In this document: in pieces, positions 37,163 through 45,413 of the stretch
Layout: each line of letters starts with the position of its first letter
Position numbering within the stretch: position 1 is the first letter of the stretch
Assembly: GCF_036231965.1 (NCBI RefSeq)
Contig: NZ_CP109499.1
Coordinates: 7,006,001 to 7,070,000, forward strand
Source: Streptomyces sp. NBC_01428
GTDB lineage: Bacteria; Actinomycetota; Actinomycetes; Streptomycetales; Streptomycetaceae
Reading direction: 5' to 3'
DNA length: 64,000 nt
Made by a program: the position numbers and the translations under genes
The notes under the pieces: model-generated
Databases searched by the model: none
Seen by the model: the letters and a program-made list of their open reading frames with translations, nothing else
What the model was told of the DNA's origin: nothing

Positions 37163-38575
37163 TCACAGCCAGCGCGGCGCGTCCGCTCCCCAAGTGCCCG
37201 GCGGACGGGCCCAGTCGGTGGGGCCGCCGGCGAAGGCGACCGGGGGGAGGGCGTACCGCAGGTGGCCGGCGGGGCCGTCGCGGTCGGTGAGCCAGGTGTC
37301 CGGCACCTCGTACGGGAGACCCGTGGCGGCGTTCTCCGTCCCGAGGCCGGCGGAGTCGCCGGGGTCTCGGGCGACGCCGTCCGTCAGCCACGCCGCCGTC
37401 CGGGCCAGCGCCAGGCGTACGAGACGGCCCCGGCCGTCTCCGGACCGCTCGGTCAGGGCGCGGAGCACGGCCGCCGCCAGCAGGTACCCGGTGCCGTGGT
37501 CGAGCGCCTGCGCGGGCAGGGCGCCGGGCTGCTCGGCCGACCCCTCCGTGACGGCGATCCCGGTCGCCACCTGCACCAGGCTGTCGAAACCCCGTCGCCC
37601 GGACCAGGGCCCGTACGCGCCCCACGCCGACAACTGGGCCACGACCAGGCCGGGCCGACGCTCGGCCAGCGCCTCGGGGGTGAGCCCGAACCGGTCGAGG
37701 GCGCCCGGCCGGTATCCGGTCACGACGACGTCGGCCGTCGCGAGCAGCTCCTGGAACTGACGCCGGTCGGTGGCCAGGTCCAGGGTCGTCGAGCGTTTCC
37801 CGAAGCCGGTGTCGGCGTGGGCGTCGGCCGCCTCGGGCAGGTGCGGCGCGTCCACCCGCAGCACGTCGGCACCCAGCAGCGCGAGGGTGCGGGTGGCGAC
37901 CGGGCCCGCGATGACCCGGGTCAGGTCGAGCACCCGTACCCCGGCGGCGGGCAGCAGCGGCCCGGCGCCGCCGGGCGGGGCGAGGGCGCGCGCGGGCGCG
38001 GAGTCCAGCAGGCCGCGCTCGATCAGCGGCCGGGCCGCCACCGCGCGCCCCTGTGCGTGGGCGGCCCACTCCTCCGGGGTGCGCAGGGCGACGGCGAGGC
38101 CACCGGCCGCGTACACCGTCTCCTCGACCTCCCGCGCGGGGCGCTCCGCGAGCACCGCGGCCACGTCCTCGGGCGTCGCGTCGTCCGCCAGACCCAGTGC
38201 CGACGTCAGTCGTGTCCGGTGATGGGGATAGTTCGCGTGCGTGCGCACCCACCCGTCCGCCGTCCGCCAGAAGCGCGACAGCGGCGCGAACGAGACCGGT
38301 GCCCGGCCGTCGACGCGCAGATGGCGTTCGCTGACGAACGCCGTGGAGACGGCGCCGTCGTCCACCGTCACGCGCGGGACCCGGGCGCGTCCGGTCCGCT
38401 CGGCCGCCAACTCGGCGGCGGCCAGCGCGCATCCGCCCACACAGGCCCGCGCCGTCTCCCGTACGGGCAGCCGGGCCTCCAGCGCCCCCGCCCGCACCAC
38501 GGTCGAGACTCCGGCGAGCAGCGTGGGGTCCCCGCCCAGCTCCCGCCACACGGCGGCCATCGGTGATTGCGTCAT
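37163..38575 (-). CDS. CoA transferase family III (CaiB/BaiF) with permuted domain order
   Basis: A 470-residue family III CoA-transferase. The usual N-terminal part (VRVLDLTRVIAGPVATRTLA, then VVTGYRPGALDRFGL, then YGPWSGRRGFDS with the likely catalytic aspartate) begins only at about residue 205. It is preceded by about 200 residues holding the segments normally found later in the family (FWRTADGWVRTHANYP, TPEEWAAHAQ). The protein therefore looks circularly permuted relative to the standard enzyme. The ATG at 38575 is preferred to an upstream start. It should move CoA between carboxylic acids; the acid is unknown. Confidence 0.85.
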   Translation of the reverse strand: MTQSPMAAVWRELGGDPTLLAGVSTVVRAGALEARLPVRETARACVGGCALAAAELAAERTGRARVPRVTVDDGAVSTAFVSERHLRVDGRAPVSFAPLSRFWRTADGWVRTHANYPHHRTRLTSALGLADDATPEDVAAVLAERPAREVEETVYAAGGLAVALRTPEEWAAHAQGRAVAARPLIERGLLDSAPARALAPPGGAGPLLPAAGVRVLDLTRVIAGPVATRTLALLGADVLRVDAPHLPEAADAHADTGFGKRSTTLDLATDRRQFQELLATADVVVTGYRPGALDRFGLTPEALAERRPGLVVAQLSAWGAYGPWSGRRGFDSLVQVATGIAVTEGSAEQPGALPAQALDHGTGYLLAAAVLRALTERSGDGRGRLVRLALARTAAWLTDGVARDPGDSAGLGTENAATGLPYEVPDTWLTDRDGPAGHLRYALPPVAFAGGPTDWARPPGTWGADAPRWL

Positions 38576-38652
38576 ACGGGCACTATGCGGCGTGGATCGG
38601 ATCAACATGCGTAGCGGCCCCCCGCCGGGTGCCGGGTGCCGGGCGACGTGAC

Positions 38653-38691
38653 GTGGCCCCGGCCACCGCGCAGGGCGGCGGCCGGGGCCAC
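38653..38691. terminator. Terminator hairpin after the subtilase gene
   Basis: A 12-bp perfect stem, GTGGCCCCGGCC at 38653-38664 with GGCCGGGGCCAC at 38680-38691, lies just beyond the stop codon of the minus-strand protease gene. It should end that transcript before the divergently placed upstream part of the CoA transferase gene. Confidence 0.7.
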
Positions 38692-38708
38692 GGAGGCGTC
38701 GGCGGAGG

Positions 38709-40235
38709 CTACTTGACCGCCCGCAGGGCGTTCACGATCCCGAATCCGTAGAAGCCGTTCACGTGCTTGCCGCCCACGCAGGTCGCGTCGACGACACCGT
38801 CACCGTTCCCGTCGTACGGCTCGGCCGGGCAACCCGGGTTGTCCGCCTGGGCCTTGAGCAGGAGCTGCAGCTGGGCGGGCGTCGCCCAGGGGTACTTGGA
38901 CTTGAGCAGCGCGGCCACACCGGCGACGTGCGGCGTCGCCATCGAGGTGCCCTGGAGGTAGCCGTACGTGTTGTTCGGCAGCGTCGAGAGGATGCGGCCG
39001 TTCTGCGACGGGGTGTCCGGGATCTGGTACCGGTCGCCGCCCGGCGCCGCGACGTCGATGACGCCCTCGCCGTAGCTGGAGAAGTACGACTTGGCGCCCT
39101 TGACGCCGGTCGAGGCGACCGTGACGACACCCGGCAACTGGGTGGGGATGTCATAACACTTGTGCGGGTCGACCGTCCGCGTCGTCGGCGTCGAGTCGTC
39201 CGGGCTGGAGGCGTCGGTCAGCGCGTCCGAGTCGAGGTCGTCGTTGGAGTTGCCCGCCGCGGCGACGTTCAGCGTGCCCTTGTGCTGGGCGTACAGCTGG
39301 GCCCGGTTGACCGCGTCGACGATCGCCTTCTGGTCGGGGTCGTCGACGCAGTTGTACAGCCACGGGTCCACGTAGTAGCTGTTGTTGGTGATCTCGACGC
39401 CGTGGTCGGCGGCGAACACGAAGGCGCAGACGACGCTCTCCGGGTAGAACAGCTGCGTCGAGTCCGGCTGGGCCACGGTGATGCCGGAGACCTTCACGCC
39501 GGGCGCGACACCGGCGACACCGACGCCGTTGCGGGCCGCCGCGATCTCACCGGCGACATGCGTGCCGTGGTAGTGGTCCGCGTCCACCGGACGCCAGGAG
39601 CCGTACGTCGTGTCGGGCTTGCCGCCCACACAGTTCGCGGACTGCGAGGCGGAGAAGTTCGGCGCGATGTCCGGGTGCGTGTCGTCGACGCCGACGTCGA
39701 TCACCGCGACGGTCACCTTCTTGCTGCCCGGATTGACCGCGGCCGCCTTGTCGGCGCCTATCGCGCGCAGATCCCACTGGTCGGCCTCCAGGGGCTCCTC
39801 GCCCGGCGCGGCCGTCTTCGCGACCTTGGCGGCCTCGGCGGCCGACAGCACCTGTGCCGCGCCCTCGTCCGTCGTCCCCGCGGGCGTCAGGGCCGAGGTG
39901 CGGGTGGCACCGGCCGACTGCACTCCGCGCGCCGCCCGGATCCGCTGCCCGAAGTCCGGGTCGGCGGAGTGGACGACGATCACACCGATCTGCTCGTACG
40001 CGATGACGACGCTGCCGCCGGCCGCGGTGATCGCCTGCTTCACCGACGCGATGGTGCGGTGGTCCGCCCGCGTGTTGACCACGTAGGAGAGGTTCGGTCC
40101 GTCCGCCGTCGTCGCGGCGGGCGCGAGGGCGGGAGCGGCGGACGCGACACCCGGCAGGAAGCCCAGCGAAGCGGTGAGCGACAGAACGACCGGCACGGCG
40201 AGGGCGAGACGGCGTCTGGAACGCAGATGAGCCAT
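38709..40235 (-). CDS. Secreted S8 family serine protease (subtilase)
   Basis: A 508-residue subtilisin-like preproprotease. A signal peptide (residues 1 to about 33, ending VASA-AP) is followed by an I9-like propeptide (about 50-125). The catalytic triad is Asp180 (VIDVGVDDTHPD), His223 (HGTHVAG) and Ser about 432 (GTSMATPHVAG), with the oxyanion Asn in TNNSYY. Cysteine pairs in the mature part (NCVGG, NCVDD, KCYDI, GCPAE, TCVGG) suggest disulfides. The ATG at 40235 is preceded by GGAGAT. Extracellular proteolysis during development or nutrient recovery is the usual role. Confidence 0.93.
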   Translation of the reverse strand: MAHLRSRRRLALAVPVVLSLTASLGFLPGVASAAPALAPAATTADGPNLSYVVNTRADHRTIASVKQAITAAGGSVVIAYEQIGVIVVHSADPDFGQRIRAARGVQSAGATRTSALTPAGTTDEGAAQVLSAAEAAKVAKTAAPGEEPLEADQWDLRAIGADKAAAVNPGSKKVTVAVIDVGVDDTHPDIAPNFSASQSANCVGGKPDTTYGSWRPVDADHYHGTHVAGEIAAARNGVGVAGVAPGVKVSGITVAQPDSTQLFYPESVVCAFVFAADHGVEITNNSYYVDPWLYNCVDDPDQKAIVDAVNRAQLYAQHKGTLNVAAAGNSNDDLDSDALTDASSPDDSTPTTRTVDPHKCYDIPTQLPGVVTVASTGVKGAKSYFSSYGEGVIDVAAPGGDRYQIPDTPSQNGRILSTLPNNTYGYLQGTSMATPHVAGVAALLKSKYPWATPAQLQLLLKAQADNPGCPAEPYDGNGDGVVDATCVGGKHVNGFYGFGIVNALRAVK

Positions 40236-40625
40236 GGGATCTCCACATCATCCGGAAAACGGAGCTGCCCGAACACAGGTGGTGCCCGGGCAGGTACATG
40301 ACGGAAATGGCGCAGGCCGAAGCTATCCTCCCGGCGCCCGGGCCAGCAATGACTTCCGGCGACGACTTCCGCGGGAAGGCGACTTCCGAAAGAACGCGGG
40401 GGAGTTGAACCGGTCCACGCGTGGCGCCGTGACCTTGGGCAGGGAGCCCGTGGACGATCGAGGCCCCCCCTGGATCACGGAACGGAGCCGCCGTCTCGCA
40501 CCCCGTCACGTGATCCACGTCACTGTGAGGTCAGCCGCATGTCCGTACCCGAACCGTCCCCGTCCGCGAGCACCGGCTCGCCCCCGCCCACCGTCGCAAC
40601 CGCACCCGCAACGCGAGGAGACACC
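40236..40625. other. Regulatory spacer between subtilase and DUF485-symporter operon
   Basis: Holds divergent promoters. I see a Crp-like site at 40510-40523 and an alternative ATG for the DUF485 gene at 40539. A T/C-rich region near 40355-40390 with repeated GACTTCC words is noticeable but unassigned. No independent gene is supported. Confidence 0.45.
40510..40523. promoter_or_regulatory. Candidate Crp binding site
   Basis: GTGATCCACGTCAC fits the Streptomyces Crp pattern GTG-N6-GNCAC as I remember it and is a GTGA-N6-TCAC palindrome. It lies upstream of the acetate-symporter operon, a target class controlled by CRP in E. coli. Confidence 0.45.
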
Positions 40626-41003
40626 GTGGCCACCGACGCACCGCCACCCGCGAACGACGCCCCTCCGCCCGCGAGGACCGGCGCCCCCCTGCCCTCCACC
40701 GAGGAGTTCATCGAGGTCCAGCAGAGCGCCGAGTTCGGTGAACTGCGCCGATCCCACCGCTCGTTCGCCTTCCCGCTGACCATCGGCTTCATCCTCTGGT
40801 ACCTGCTGTACGTCCTGCTCTCGAACTACGCGGGCGACTTCATGGGCACCAAGCTGTTCGGCAACGTCAACGTCGCCCTGGTGCTCGGCCTCGGCCAGTT
40901 CCTCACCACGTTCCTCATCGCCTGGTGGTACTCGCGGCACGCGGCCGCGCAGCTCGACCCCAAGGCCGACGCCATCAAGTCCCGGATGGAGGGCGGCGCA
41001 TGA
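40626..41003 (+). CDS. DUF485 family small membrane protein, partner of the acetate symporter
   Basis: A 125-residue protein with a Pro/Ala-rich N-terminus and two membrane helices (about residues 48-67 and 81-101), as in E. coli YjcH which sits upstream of actP. SEFGELRRSHRSFAFPL just before the first helix is the family hallmark. The GTG at 40626 has AGGAG at ideal spacing; an in-frame ATG at 40539 preceded by GAGG would add 29 residues and cannot be excluded. The stop overlaps the symporter ATG (ATGA), so the two are translationally coupled. Confidence 0.88.
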   Translation: MATDAPPPANDAPPPARTGAPLPSTEEFIEVQQSAEFGELRRSHRSFAFPLTIGFILWYLLYVLLSNYAGDFMGTKLFGNVNVALVLGLGQFLTTFLIAWWYSRHAAAQLDPKADAIKSRMEGGA

Positions 41004-42637
41004 GCTCCGTACAGACCAGCGTGCACACGACGGTGCTGGCCGCCGGCGAGGCCAGTGAGCACCGGCCGCTGATCATCACCCTGTTCGCGGTGTTCGTCGC
41101 CGCGACCCTCGTCATCACCGTCTGGGCGGGCCGCCAGACCAAGGACGCCGCCGACTTCTACGCGGGCGGCCGCCAGTTCACCGGCTTCCAGAACGGCCTC
41201 GCCGTCTCCGGCGACTACATGTCCGCCGCGTCCTTCCTCGGCATCGCCGGCGCCATCGCCCTCTTCGGCTACGACGGCTTCCTCTACTCCATCGGCTTCC
41301 TGGTCGCCTGGCTGGTCGCCCTGCTCCTGGTCGCCGAGCCGCTGCGCAACTCCGGCCGGTACACGATGGGCGACGTCCTCGCCTACCGCCTGCGCCAGCG
41401 CCCGGTCCGCACCGCCGCGGGCACCTCCACCATCGTCGTGTCGATCTTCTACCTGCTGGCCCAGATGGCCGGCGCCGGCGTCCTCGTCTCGCTGCTCCTC
41501 GGCATCACCAGCGACGCCGGCAAGATCGGCATCGTCGCCCTCGTCGGCGTCCTGATGATCGTGTACGTCACCATCGGCGGCATGAAGGGCACCACCTGGG
41601 TCCAGATGGTCAAGGCCGTCCTGCTGATCGTCGGCGCCCTGCTGCTCACCTTCCTGGTGCTGCTGAAGTTCAACTTCAACATCTCCGACCTGCTCGGCAA
41701 GGCGGCCGAGAACAGCGGCAAGGGATCGCCGTTCCTGGAGCCCGGCCTCAAGTACGGCGCCACCTCCACCACCAAGCTGGACTTCATCTCGCTCGGCATG
41801 GCGCTCGTCCTCGGCACCGCGGGCCTCCCGCACATCCTGATCCGCTTCTACACCGTGCCCACCGCCAAGACCGCCCGGAAGTCCGTCAACTGGGCCATCG
41901 GCCTCATCGGCGCCTTCTACCTGATGACCCTCGCCCTCGGCTTCGGCGCCGCCGCGCTGATCAAACCGGACGAGATCATCGCCTCCAACAAGGCGGGCAA
42001 CACGGCGGCACCCCTGCTCGCCCTGCATCTGGGCGGCGTCGACTCCAGCTGGGGCGCGATCCTCCTCGCCACCATCTCCGCCGTCGCCTTCGCCACCATC
42101 CTCGCGGTCGTCGCGGGACTGACCCTGGCCTCGTCCTCGTCGTTCGCGCACGACATCTACGCGAACGTCATCAAGCGGGGCCAGGCCACGGAGAAGCAGG
42201 AGATGCGGGCCGCCCGCTACGCCACCGTCGGCATCGGCGCCGTCTCGATCCTCCTCGGCGCCCTCGCCCGCGACCTCAACGTCGCAGGCCTGGTCGCCCT
42301 CGCCTTCGCGGTCGCCGCCTCGGCCAACCTGCCCACGATCCTCTACAGCCTGTTCTGGAAGAGGTTCACCACCCAGGGCGCGCTCTGGTCGATCTACGGC
42401 GGTCTGGCCACCGCGGTCGGCCTCGTCCTGTTCTCCCCGGTGGTCTCGGGCAAGCCCACGTCGATGTTCCCGGACGTCGACTTCCACTGGTTCCCGCTGG
42501 AGAATCCGGGCCTCATCTCGATCCCGGTCGGCTTCCTGCTGGGCTGGCTCGGCACCCTGCTGTCGAAGGAGGAGCCCGACGCCGGCAAGTACGCCGAGCT
42601 GGAGGTCCGCTCCCTGACGGGCACCGGAGCGCACTGA
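41000..42637 (+). CDS. actP: Sodium/acetate symporter, ActP-like (SSS family)
   Basis: A 545-residue solute:sodium symporter with about 13 hydrophobic segments. The N-terminal signature DFYAGGRQFTGFQNGLAVSGDYMSAASFLG is typical of ActP (given here in overlapping parts: DFYAGGR at about 52-58, SGDYMSAASFLG at about 70-81). A conserved GTAGLPHILIRFYTV lies near residue 272. It probably imports acetate, propionate or pyruvate. It is translationally coupled to the DUF485 gene, and a strong terminator follows. A candidate Crp site lies upstream of the operon. Confidence 0.9.
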   Translation: MSSVQTSVHTTVLAAGEASEHRPLIITLFAVFVAATLVITVWAGRQTKDAADFYAGGRQFTGFQNGLAVSGDYMSAASFLGIAGAIALFGYDGFLYSIGFLVAWLVALLLVAEPLRNSGRYTMGDVLAYRLRQRPVRTAAGTSTIVVSIFYLLAQMAGAGVLVSLLLGITSDAGKIGIVALVGVLMIVYVTIGGMKGTTWVQMVKAVLLIVGALLLTFLVLLKFNFNISDLLGKAAENSGKGSPFLEPGLKYGATSTTKLDFISLGMALVLGTAGLPHILIRFYTVPTAKTARKSVNWAIGLIGAFYLMTLALGFGAAALIKPDEIIASNKAGNTAAPLLALHLGGVDSSWGAILLATISAVAFATILAVVAGLTLASSSSFAHDIYANVIKRGQATEKQEMRAARYATVGIGAVSILLGALARDLNVAGLVALAFAVAASANLPTILYSLFWKRFTTQGALWSIYGGLATAVGLVLFSPVVSGKPTSMFPDVDFHWFPLENPGLISIPVGFLLGWLGTLLSKEEPDAGKYAELEVRSLTGTGAH

Positions 42638-42649
42638 GGCACCGGCATC

Positions 42650-42712
42650 GCGCGGGCCCGTCGTAGGCCGCTGGTGGATCACCACTAGTAGGTCCCTACG
42701 ACGGGCCCGCGC
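42650..42712. terminator. Long terminator hairpin after the symporter gene
   Basis: An 18-bp perfect stem (42650-42667 with 42695-42712) encloses a smaller TGGTG/CACCA hairpin. It starts 12 bp after the symporter stop codon and separates it from moaA. Confidence 0.8.
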
Positions 42713-42809
42713 CGCGTCTCGTGGGATCGGGCCGCTGTCCTTGTCGGCCGCGTCACGTAGGCTCGCAGATGACCGGAAATCGTGATCAGCATCGAGGGAG
42801 GGGGCCCAC

Positions 42810-43799
42810 GTGCTCATCGACACCTTCGGCCGAGTAGCCACCGACCTGCGGGTTTCCCTGACAGACCGGTGCAACCTCCGCTGCACCTACTGCATGCCCG
42901 AAGAGGGCCTGCAGTGGCTCGCCAAGCCCGATCTGCTCACGGACGACGAGATCGTCCGGCTGATCGACATCGCGGTCACCCACCTCGGTATCGAGGAGGT
43001 CCGCTTCACCGGCGGTGAGCCGCTGCTGCGCCCCGGCCTCGTCGGCATCGTCGAGCGCGTCGCGGCCCTCGCCCCGCGCCCCCAGATGTCACTGACGACC
43101 AACGGCATCGGCCTCAAGCGCACCGCCGCGGCCCTGAAGGCCGCGGGCCTGGACCGGGTGAACGTATCGCTGGACACCCTCCGGCCCGACGTCTTCAAGA
43201 CCCTCACCCGGCGCGACCGGCACAAGGACGTCATCGAGGGACTCGAGGCCGCCCACACCGCCGGCCTGACCCCGGTGAAGATCAACTCGGTCCTGATGCC
43301 CGGCCTGAACGCCGACGAGGCCCCGGACCTCCTCGCCTGGGCCGTCGCCCACGACTACGAACTCCGCTTCATCGAGCAGATGCCGCTGGACGCCCAGCAC
43401 GGCTGGAAGCGCGACGGCATGGTCACCGCGGGCGACATCCTCGCCTCGCTGCGCACCCGCTTCGAGCTCACCGACGAGGGCGACGGCGAGCGGGGTTCCG
43501 CACCCGCCGAACGCTGGACCGTCGACGGCGGCCCGCACCGGGTCGGGGTCATCGCCTCGGTGACCCGCCCCTTCTGCGCGGCCTGCGACCGTACGCGTCT
43601 CACCGCCGACGGACAGGTCCGCACCTGCCTCTTCGCCACCGAGGAGACCGACCTGCGGGCGGCGCTTCGCTCGGACGCCCCCGACGAGGAGATCGCCCGG
43701 ATCTGGCGGGTCGCCATGTGGGGCAAGAAGGCGGGAGCGGGCCTGGACGACCCGTCGTTCGTGCAGCCCGACCGTCCGATGTCGGCGATCGGCGGCTGA
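42810..43799 (+). CDS. moaA: GTP 3',8-cyclase MoaA
   Basis: Radical SAM enzyme that converts GTP to 3',8-cyclo-GTP in molybdenum cofactor synthesis, 329 residues. The N-terminal [4Fe-4S] cluster motif is CNLRCTYC (Cys21, 25, 28). The C-terminal cluster cysteines are in FCAACDRTRL and RTCLF (about 256, 259, 273), and the protein ends with the functional Gly-Gly. The GTG at 42810 has GGAGGGGG upstream. No other moa gene is nearby, which is common in Streptomyces. Confidence 0.95.
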   Translation: MLIDTFGRVATDLRVSLTDRCNLRCTYCMPEEGLQWLAKPDLLTDDEIVRLIDIAVTHLGIEEVRFTGGEPLLRPGLVGIVERVAALAPRPQMSLTTNGIGLKRTAAALKAAGLDRVNVSLDTLRPDVFKTLTRRDRHKDVIEGLEAAHTAGLTPVKINSVLMPGLNADEAPDLLAWAVAHDYELRFIEQMPLDAQHGWKRDGMVTAGDILASLRTRFELTDEGDGERGSAPAERWTVDGGPHRVGVIASVTRPFCAACDRTRLTADGQVRTCLFATEETDLRAALRSDAPDEEIARIWRVAMWGKKAGAGLDDPSFVQPDRPMSAIGG

Positions 43800-43819
43800 C
43801 GCTCCCGCGGGGCGCCCGG

Positions 43820-44056
43820 TCAGGCCTCCGGGGACTCCCACTCCTCCAGCCGCACCACGTCCTTCAGGAACCCACGGATGCCGAGGAACTCGGACAGGTG
43901 CTCGCGGTGTTCGTCGCACGCGAGCCACGTCTTGCGGCGCTCGGGCGTGTGCAGCTTCGGGTTGTTCCACGCGAGCACCCACACGGCGTCCGCGCGGCAG
44001 GCCTTGGCCGAGCAGACGGGGGAGGCGGGGTCGGAGCCGGGCACGTTCAGGATCAC
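43820..44056 (-). CDS. Small conserved hypothetical protein, possibly zinc-binding
   Basis: A 78-residue protein not assigned to a known family. Cys15, Cys20, Cys47 and His50 (CSAKACRAD and ACDEHREHL) could form one zinc site, and WVLAWNNPKLHTPERRKTWLAC between them is well conserved in character. It starts with GTG at 44056. TAGGGT at 44064-44069 ends seven bases before this GTG and no ribosome site is present, so the transcript is probably leaderless. It converges on moaA with 20 bp between. Confidence 0.75.
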   Translation of the reverse strand: MILNVPGSDPASPVCSAKACRADAVWVLAWNNPKLHTPERRKTWLACDEHREHLSEFLGIRGFLKDVVRLEEWESPEA

Positions 44057-44417
44057 CCTGCCGACCCTAGCCGAGGCCTCACTTCACGCGTCCCGCGCGG
44101 TCGGCCGGCGTCCCCGGAGGAGGTCCTCGACGGGGCCTGCGGAACCCCCGCAAAGGCGACGCCGAGCAGCCACGGGGGGAGCTGCCCGGCGTCGGTCCGT
44201 CGCTCCGACGGGGGATGCGGAGCGCGTACGAAGTATGTCACGGCCGACCCGCCGCCCGGCACCTGAACAACATGATTGATCTGAGGTTTTCTTGAGCTTG
44301 GCGCGTGGCCGGATTCCGTTTTCGGAGCGGCCTCCGGGGCCCTTTCCGGGCGCGTGACCGGGCCTCTTGGGAAGCGTTCCGGAGACGGCTCCGGCGCTCC
44401 CGCGGACCCGCCGGGCG
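44057..44417. other. Intergenic region between two minus-strand genes
   Basis: Contains the TAGGGT promoter element of the 78-residue gene, and an A/T-rich patch (about 44265-44300) that probably holds a further promoter. A 62-codon frame (44053-44241) overlaps the downstream GTG but contains a CTA codon at the promoter and weaker third-position bias, so it is not called a gene. Confidence 0.4.
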
Positions 44418-44807
44418 TCAGCTCGGATCGTGCGGATCGGGCCGCAGCGGCATCCCCGGATCGGCGGCGACGTCGTCCGGGAACGGTGCCGCGGGACCCT
44501 CCTGGCGCGGCGGCGTGATCATCGGCCGGGAGGGCGCGGCGACGAACGTCGAGGGGAGTCCCGGGGCGTTCTCGCGGCCCGCGTTGGCGATGACGACGGC
44601 CACGTAGGGGAGGAGGATGCCGAGCACCAGTGCGGCGATCGCCACGTGTCGTTCGACGTTCCACAGGGCCGCCCCGAGGATCACCGCGACCGTACGGACG
44701 GACATGGAGATGATGTAGCGGCGCTGCCGGCCGCGGACGTCCTCGTCCAGTCCCTGCCGTGCTCCGGTGATCCGGAAGACCTGGACCTCGCTCTGCTTCC
44801 TGATCAC
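44418..44807 (-). CDS. DUF3099 family membrane protein
   Basis: A 129-residue actinobacterial protein. It has the DUF3099 signature FRITGARQGLDEDVRGRQ (residues 11-28) and RRYIISMSVRTVAV, followed by two membrane helices (about 36-50 and 54-74). The C-terminal 50 residues are Pro-rich and polar. The GTG at 44807 is the first in-frame start. Function of the family is unknown. It is divergent from the YeaQ-like gene. Confidence 0.85.
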   Translation of the reverse strand: MIRKQSEVQVFRITGARQGLDEDVRGRQRRYIISMSVRTVAVILGAALWNVERHVAIAALVLGILLPYVAVVIANAGRENAPGLPSTFVAAPSRPMITPPRQEGPAAPFPDDVAADPGMPLRPDPHDPS

Positions 44808-45046
44808 ACTCCACCACCCGTCTGTCTCGGACGCTCCCCGGCCCGTACCCGGTACGAACCCGTCGAGAGCGGGCCCGGACCGTTCCCACGGTACGCCGCG
44901 GCTGCGCCGCCTTCGAGACCGGGGCAGGTCCGTGACGGGTGGATCGGATGCGCCGTACCGCGTATGGCTCCGCCCGACATGCGACGTATGACCGCCACCA
45001 CGACACTGGCGGTACTGCTCACGGAGAGCCGTACTAGGAGGCAGAC

Positions 45047-45328
45047 ATGGGCTGGTTGTGGGCGATCATCGTCGGGTTCGTGCTGGGCCTGATCGCCAAG
45101 GCGATCATTCCGGGCAAGCAGCACAGCCCGCTCTGGCTGACCACGATCTTCGGCATCCTCGGCGCCATCGTCGGCAACGCCATCGCGCGGGGCATCGGCA
45201 TCGCCGAGACCCGCGGCATCGACTGGGGCCGCCACGCGCTCCAGCTCGCCGCCGCGATCGTCATCGTCTTCCTCGGCGACATGCTCTACATGGCGGTGCG
45301 GGGCAACAAGGTGAACACGACCCGGTGA
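45047..45328 (+). CDS. GlsB/YeaQ/YmgE family stress-associated membrane protein
   Basis: A 93-residue protein with three hydrophobic segments rich in Gly and Ile (about residues 3-22, 29-49, 65-84). GFVLGLIAKAIIPG near the start is the family pattern (transglycosylase-associated protein). The ATG at 45047 is preceded by AGGAGG. Such proteins are general-stress induced in many bacteria, but the mechanism is not known. It is followed by a bidirectional terminator shared with tyrS. Confidence 0.88.
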   Translation: MGWLWAIIVGFVLGLIAKAIIPGKQHSPLWLTTIFGILGAIVGNAIARGIGIAETRGIDWGRHALQLAAAIVIVFLGDMLYMAVRGNKVNTTR

Positions 45329-45345
45329 AACCCGCCCGGTGAACG

Positions 45346-45380
45346 CGAAGGGGCGGCCCCGGTCGGGGGCCGCCCCTTCG
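45346..45380. terminator. Bidirectional terminator between YeaQ-like gene and tyrS
   Basis: A 15-bp perfect stem (45346-45360 with 45366-45380) with a 5-base loop lies between the convergent genes. Confidence 0.85.
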
Positions 45381-45413
45381 TCGTCGTACGTCACATCGCG
45401 CGGGGCCGGTGCC

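Noticed and set aside
44053..44241. 62-codon minus-strand frame overlapping the 78-residue gene start by GTGA
   Set aside because: The overlap looked operon-like, but the frame holds a rare CTA codon exactly at the TAGGGT promoter element and has weaker third-position bias, so it is probably chance.
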